A DNA stretch of 64,000 nucleotides from Gemmatimonadota bacterium (lineage in GTDB: Bacteria; Gemmatimonadota; Gemmatimonadetes; Gemmatimonadales; Gemmatimonadaceae). Below, in pieces: positions 60,502 through 64,000 of this stretch (positions are counted from its first letter, which is position 1; each line of letters begins with the position of its first letter). Both the position numbers and the translations under genes were made by a program. Where the stretch lies: contig JAJTGR010000033.1 in NCBI GenBank assembly GCA_021299375.1, forward strand, positions 124,001-188,000. The letters run 5' to 3'. Below the pieces are notes generated by a model. It was not told the DNA's origin and did no database searches. It saw nothing but the letters and a program-made list of their open reading frames with translations.

Positions 60502-62025
60502 ATGACCGAACGGATCCGCACCCGGTTCCTTGTCATCGGCAGCGGCGTGGCCGGGTTGCATACGGCCTGGCGCGCCTCCGAGCATGGGTCGGTGACGGTG
60601 CTCACCAAGCGCACCCTGTTCGATTCGGCCACGGCCTATGCCCAGGGCGGCATCGCGGCCGCCCTCGGGGCCGGCGATTCGCCCGACCTCCACCGGCAGG
60701 ATACGCTGGCCGCCGGGGCGGCGTTGTGCGATGCCGAGGCGGTGCAGGTGCTGGTGGAGGAGGGGCCGGCTCGCGTTCGCGAGCTGCAGGCCGCCGGGGC
60801 CCGCTTCGATCTCGATCCCGATGGGGATTTCAAGCTGGGCAAGGAGGCGGCCCACTCCCGCCATCGCATCGTGCACGCGCACGGCGACCAGACTGGCGCC
60901 GAGGTGGCCCGCACGCTGGTGGCCAAGGTCCGGGAGTCGGCCGCCATTACGGTGCAGGAGACGGCCCGTGTGCTCGACCTGCTGCTGGTGGAGGACGAGT
61001 TCGGGGTGCACTGCGCCGGGGTGCGGGCGTCCATCGCCGGGCGTCCGGTGGAGATCCTGGCGGACGCCACCGTGCTCGCCACGGGCGGCTGTGGCCAGAT
61101 CTACCGCTACACCACCAATCCGCAGGTGGCCACCGGCGACGGCTTCGCCATTGCCCATCGGGCCGGAGCACGGCTGGCGGACATGGAGTTCGTCCAGTTC
61201 CACCCCACCGCGCTCGACACCCCCGAGAATCCCCTGGTGCTCATCTCCGAGGCGGTGCGCGGTGAGGGGGCGTTCCTGCTCAATGGTCGCGGCCAGCGGT
61301 TCATGCCCAAGCGCCACCGCCTGGCCGAACTGGCCCCGCGCGACGTGGTGGCCCGCGAGATCTTCCGTGAGCAGCAGGCCCATGGGCGGGTCTTCCTCGA
61401 TGCCACCAGGCTGGGGCAGGGCTTTCAGACCCGCTTCCCGGGCATCTACCAGCTCTGCCGGGCCCGCGGCATCGATCCCGGCTGCGAGCCCATCCCGGTC
61501 ACGCCGGCGGCCCACTACATGATGGGTGGCGTGGTCACCGACCTGGCCGGCCGGTCCAGTGTGCCGCGCCTGTACGCCGTCGGCGAGGTGGCCCGCACGG
61601 GGGTGCACGGCGCCAACCGGCTGGCCTCCAACTCCCTGCTCGAGGGGCTGGTGTTCGCCGAACGGGTGGCCCGCGATCTCGTGCAGACGCCGCTCGATCT
61701 CCCGGCGCCGGCCCCAGAGGACTGGGCCGTGCCGCCCCTCGATGACCGCGGGGCGGCCCAGGTGGCCGCCGACGAAATCCGGCAGGTCATGTGGGACCAT
61801 GCGTCTATCGCCCGCACCGCGCCGGGGCTGCGCCGCTGCCTCGCGGCTCTCGAGCAGATCGGGGAGCGCCTGACGCCCGGCGCCACCGAGGAGCGCAATC
61901 TCCACACCACGGCCACGCTGGTGGCCGAGGCCGCCCTGCTGCGCAAGGAGTCGCGGGGAGGCCACTTCCGGAGTGATTTTCCCAAGACCCGCCGCAAGTG
62001 GCAGGACCGGCACATCACGTGGTAA
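60502..62025 (+). CDS. nadB: L-aspartate oxidase
   Basis: The product is 507 residues from ATG 60502. The FAD-binding N-terminus FLVIGSGVAGLHTA and the AYAQGGIAAAL segment near residue 45 are diagnostic. Further succinate-dehydrogenase-like flavoprotein motifs are SRHRIVHAHGDQTG, VLATGGCGQIY, FVQFHPTAL, ISEAVRGEGAFLLNGRGQRF, HYMMGGVVTDL and RLASNSLLEGLVF. It oxidises L-aspartate to iminoaspartate for quinolinate synthase, encoded 10 nt downstream. It acts in the cytosol as the first enzyme of the nadB-nadA-nadC operon. Confidence 0.96.
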   Translation: MTERIRTRFLVIGSGVAGLHTAWRASEHGSVTVLTKRTLFDSATAYAQGGIAAALGAGDSPDLHRQDTLAAGAALCDAEAVQVLVEEGPARVRELQAAGARFDLDPDGDFKLGKEAAHSRHRIVHAHGDQTGAEVARTLVAKVRESAAITVQETARVLDLLLVEDEFGVHCAGVRASIAGRPVEILADATVLATGGCGQIYRYTTNPQVATGDGFAIAHRAGARLADMEFVQFHPTALDTPENPLVLISEAVRGEGAFLLNGRGQRFMPKRHRLAELAPRDVVAREIFREQQAHGRVFLDATRLGQGFQTRFPGIYQLCRARGIDPGCEPIPVTPAAHYMMGGVVTDLAGRSSVPRLYAVGEVARTGVHGANRLASNSLLEGLVFAERVARDLVQTPLDLPAPAPEDWAVPPLDDRGAAQVAADEIRQVMWDHASIARTAPGLRRCLAALEQIGERLTPGATEERNLHTTATLVAEAALLRKESRGGHFRSDFPKTRRKWQDRHITW

Positions 62026-62035
62026 CCACGCTGTC

Positions 62036-63046
62036 ATGACCATCCTCGAAGCCCATTACGATCCCGCCCTCGCCCGCGACATCCGCGCGCTCGCCAAGGC
62101 GAAGCATGCGGTCATCCTCGCCCACAACTACGAGCGCCCCGAAATCCAGGACGTGGCCGACTTCGTGGGCGACTCGCTGGGGCTCTCGCGCGAGGCCGCC
62201 AAGACGAGCGCCGACGTGATCGTGTTCTGCGGCGTGCACTTCATGGCCGAAACGGCGGCGATCCTGTCGCCGCAGAAGACCGTGCTGCTCCCCGATCTCG
62301 CCGCCGGCTGTTCACTGGCCAGCACCATCGATGCCGCCCAGCTGCGCGCCTGGAAGGCGGAGCATCCGGGCGCAGTGGTGGTGGCGTATGTGAACACGAC
62401 GGCCGAGGTGAAGGCCGAGAGCGACTACTGCTGCACGTCGGGCAATGCGGTGGACGTGGTGAACGCCATCCCCGCCGACCAGGAGATCCTCTTCCTCCCC
62501 GACATGTTCCTCGGCGCCCACGTGCGCCGGGAGACGGGGCGGGACAACATCCACGTGTGGATGGGCGAATGTCATGTGCACGCCGGCATCGATCCCGAGC
62601 ACATCGAGAACATGCGCGCGCGACACCCGGGGGCGGAATTCCTCATTCACCCCGAGTGCGGCTGCGCCACGCCGGTGGTGGAGGCCATGAGCGCTGGGGC
62701 CATCAACCCCGACAACGTGCACATCCTCTCCACCGAGGGGATGATCAACCGGCCGGCGCAGACCTCGCAGGACACGTTCATCGTCGCCACCGAGATCGGC
62801 ATCCTGCACCGGCTCCGGCGCGCGAATCCCACCAAGCACTTCATTGCCGCGAACGATCGCGCGCAGTGTGCGTACATGAAGGTCACGACGCTCGAGAAGG
62901 TGCGCGATGCCCTGCGCTACGGGCAGCATCGCATCACGGTGCCCGACGACATCGCGGCCCGTGCCCGCACGGCCATCGAGCGCATGGTGTCGATCGGTGG
63001 CCGCTCCGGTGTGAGTCCCTTCGGCCCTGAGGATCCCGGCGAATGA
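62036..63046 (+). CDS. nadA: Quinolinate synthase
   Basis: The product is 336 residues. The N-terminal ILAHNYERPEIQDVADFVGD segment is characteristic. The three iron-sulfur cluster cysteines are recognised as C92 (AAGCSLA), C179 (MGECHVH) and C278 (RAQCAYM); the 87-residue gap between the first two equals that in E. coli NadA. Additional motifs are YVNTTAEVKAESDYCCTS and HPECGCATPVVE. It condenses iminoaspartate with dihydroxyacetone phosphate to quinolinate using a [4Fe-4S] cluster, so it is oxygen-sensitive. The stop overlaps the nadC start by 4 nt. Confidence 0.97.
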   Translation: MTILEAHYDPALARDIRALAKAKHAVILAHNYERPEIQDVADFVGDSLGLSREAAKTSADVIVFCGVHFMAETAAILSPQKTVLLPDLAAGCSLASTIDAAQLRAWKAEHPGAVVVAYVNTTAEVKAESDYCCTSGNAVDVVNAIPADQEILFLPDMFLGAHVRRETGRDNIHVWMGECHVHAGIDPEHIENMRARHPGAEFLIHPECGCATPVVEAMSAGAINPDNVHILSTEGMINRPAQTSQDTFIVATEIGILHRLRRANPTKHFIAANDRAQCAYMKVTTLEKVRDALRYGQHRITVPDDIAARARTAIERMVSIGGRSGVSPFGPEDPGE

Positions 63047-63999
63047 GTGCCTTCCACCCACCTCTCCGTCCGAACACCCCGCCGATGGGGACGCCCATCC
63101 CCCGGATGATCACGCCGCAGGGCATGCCCTCGGTGCGCGAATCGCGGCTCACGTTTCCGCTCAGTCCCGCGGAGATCACGGCGCAGGTACGGGTGGCCCT
63201 GCAGGAGGATCAGGCGTTCAACGACGTCTCCACGTTGGCCACGGTCAGGAGCAGTCGTCATGTGCGCGGCGCCCTCGTGGCCCGCCGCGATGGCGTGATC
63301 GCCGGCATTCCGATGGCCATCGAGGCGTTCCAGCAGCTCGATCCGTCGGTCACCATTCGAGTCGATGTGGAAGATGGGGAGCGTGTGAAGTCGGGAGCGA
63401 CCGTGCTCGCGCTCACCGGGCATGCGCGCGGCATGTTGTCGGCCGAGCGTACGGCGCTGAACTACCTGCAGCACCTGTCGGGGATCGCCACGCTCACCGC
63501 CCGGTATGTGGCGGCGGTGCAGGGCACGCGGGCGCAGATCCTGGATACGCGCAAGACCACGCCCGGGTGGCGCTTGCTCGAGAAGTATGCCGTGCGGGCC
63601 GGCGGTGGCACCAATCACCGCCTCGACCTGCGCAGCGGGGTGCTCATCAAGGACAACCATCTCGCGGCCATCGGTGGTGACATCGCCATGGCGGTGTCAC
63701 GGGCGCGCCAGCTGGCCCTGCCCGGCACGCCGGTACAGGTGGAGTGCGACACGCTCGACCAGGTGGACGCGGCGCTGGCGGCCGGCGCCGACTGGGTGCT
63801 GCTGGACAACATGTCGCCGGAGCGGCTCCGTGAGGCGGTGGCCCGCTGCGCCGGCCGCGCCATCACCGAGGCGTCCGGCGGTGTGACATTGGAGACGGTT
63901 CGAACGGTTGCCGACACAGGCGTGGATCGCATCTCGATCGGTGCGCTTACCCATTCGGCACCCGCGCTCGATCTGGGGCTCGATTTCGACGGGCTCTGA
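63043..63999 (+). CDS. nadC: Nicotinate-nucleotide pyrophosphorylase (quinolinate phosphoribosyltransferase)
   Basis: The product is 318 residues, starting in the nadA stop (ATGA). The first 35 residues (Pro-rich, MSAFHPPLRPNTPPMGTPIP) are extra compared with typical NadC; later in-frame ATGs at 63085, 63106 and 63124 could be the true start. Core motifs are ALQEDQAFNDVSTLA, ERTALNYLQHLSGIAT, ILDTRKTTPGWRLLEKYAVR, GGGTNHRLDL, LIKDNHLA, VQVECDTLDQ and a C-terminal ASGGVTLETVRTVADTGVDR-type segment followed by IGALTHSAPALDL. It converts quinolinate and PRPP to nicotinate mononucleotide. TGA 63997-63999 makes it complete within the window. Confidence 0.96.
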   Translation: MSAFHPPLRPNTPPMGTPIPRMITPQGMPSVRESRLTFPLSPAEITAQVRVALQEDQAFNDVSTLATVRSSRHVRGALVARRDGVIAGIPMAIEAFQQLDPSVTIRVDVEDGERVKSGATVLALTGHARGMLSAERTALNYLQHLSGIATLTARYVAAVQGTRAQILDTRKTTPGWRLLEKYAVRAGGGTNHRLDLRSGVLIKDNHLAAIGGDIAMAVSRARQLALPGTPVQVECDTLDQVDAALAAGADWVLLDNMSPERLREAVARCAGRAITEASGGVTLETVRTVADTGVDRISIGALTHSAPALDLGLDFDGL

Positions 64000-64000
64000 C

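Noticed and set aside
60394-62043. Minus-strand extension upstream of the TPR gene
   Set aside because: Antisense to nadB. The signal peptide and ribosome binding site fix the TPR start at 60393.

Overview
The window is GC-rich, densely coded DNA from a Gram-negative bacterium with an outer membrane. It has two TonB-dependent receptors (one SusC-type), a SusD lipoprotein, several predicted outer-membrane beta-barrels, FG-GAP/ASPIC-UnbV lipoproteins, exported Tat and Sec proteins and S9/M20 peptidases. Together with the base composition this suggests the Gemmatimonadota (Gemmatimonas-like). That placement is inference; no rRNA or other marker is present to prove it. No tRNA, rRNA, CRISPR array, insertion sequence or prophage was seen.

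Layout. 1-4.4 kb: the N-terminal part of a TonB-dependent receptor (running off the left edge), a small secreted protein, and a sodium:solute symporter preceded by a tiny membrane protein. The gaps hold a degenerate approximately 20-bp tandem repeat that forms a large inverted repeat with strong hairpins. 4.6-7.2 kb: a soluble hybrid histidine kinase coupled to an ANTAR-type response regulator, with a foldable leader. 7.2-14 kb: an M20 peptidase, a TldD/TldE-like pair whose TldD has a Tat signal, a Tat-exported DsrE-like protein, a GNAT acetyltransferase, a superinfection-immunity-type membrane protein, and a decayed VOC (glyoxalase) gene. 14.4-19 kb: a translationally coupled maltodextrin operon (malQ, MFS sugar permease, exported cyclomaltodextrinase-like enzyme).

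19.8-34.6 kb: the most distinctive part, a long cluster of SusC, SusD, an FG-GAP/ASPIC lipoprotein, a vanadium-haloperoxidase-like lipoprotein, a second FG-GAP/ASPIC lipoprotein, a sodium:solute symporter and a small membrane protein. Four of these genes are joined by 4-nt start/stop overlaps. It looks like a complete surface-capture, periplasmic-processing and inner-membrane-import system for an unknown substrate. 34.6-39.5 kb: a second sugar locus, with a P-loop sugar/nucleoside-type kinase and an invertase-like hydrolase on one strand, and an MFS permease and trehalase on the other; the divergent start codons are only 9 nt apart.

39.5-43.5 kb: a K+ channel, a VWA protein, a two-gene thiol-redox unit in a locally AT-richer patch, and a small beta-barrel. 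43.5-50.4 kb: a Nudix hydrolase and S9 peptidase, then an ABC ATPase/FtsX-type permease/HlyD export or lipoprotein-handling unit. 50.4-56.2 kb: a BMP-family nucleoside ABC importer (binding protein, double ATPase, two permeases) plus an MFS exporter, all linked by 4-nt overlaps. 56.2-60.4 kb: an LVIVD-repeat lipoprotein, an outer-membrane-like protein and a TPR protein. 60.5-64 kb: a complete nadB-nadA-nadC operon for de novo NAD synthesis.

Overall the region combines carbohydrate acquisition (maltodextrin, trehalose and possibly sucrose, plus the SusCD substrate), nucleoside uptake, export and core NAD synthesis. Translational coupling by ATGA/GTGA overlaps is the prevailing operon design.
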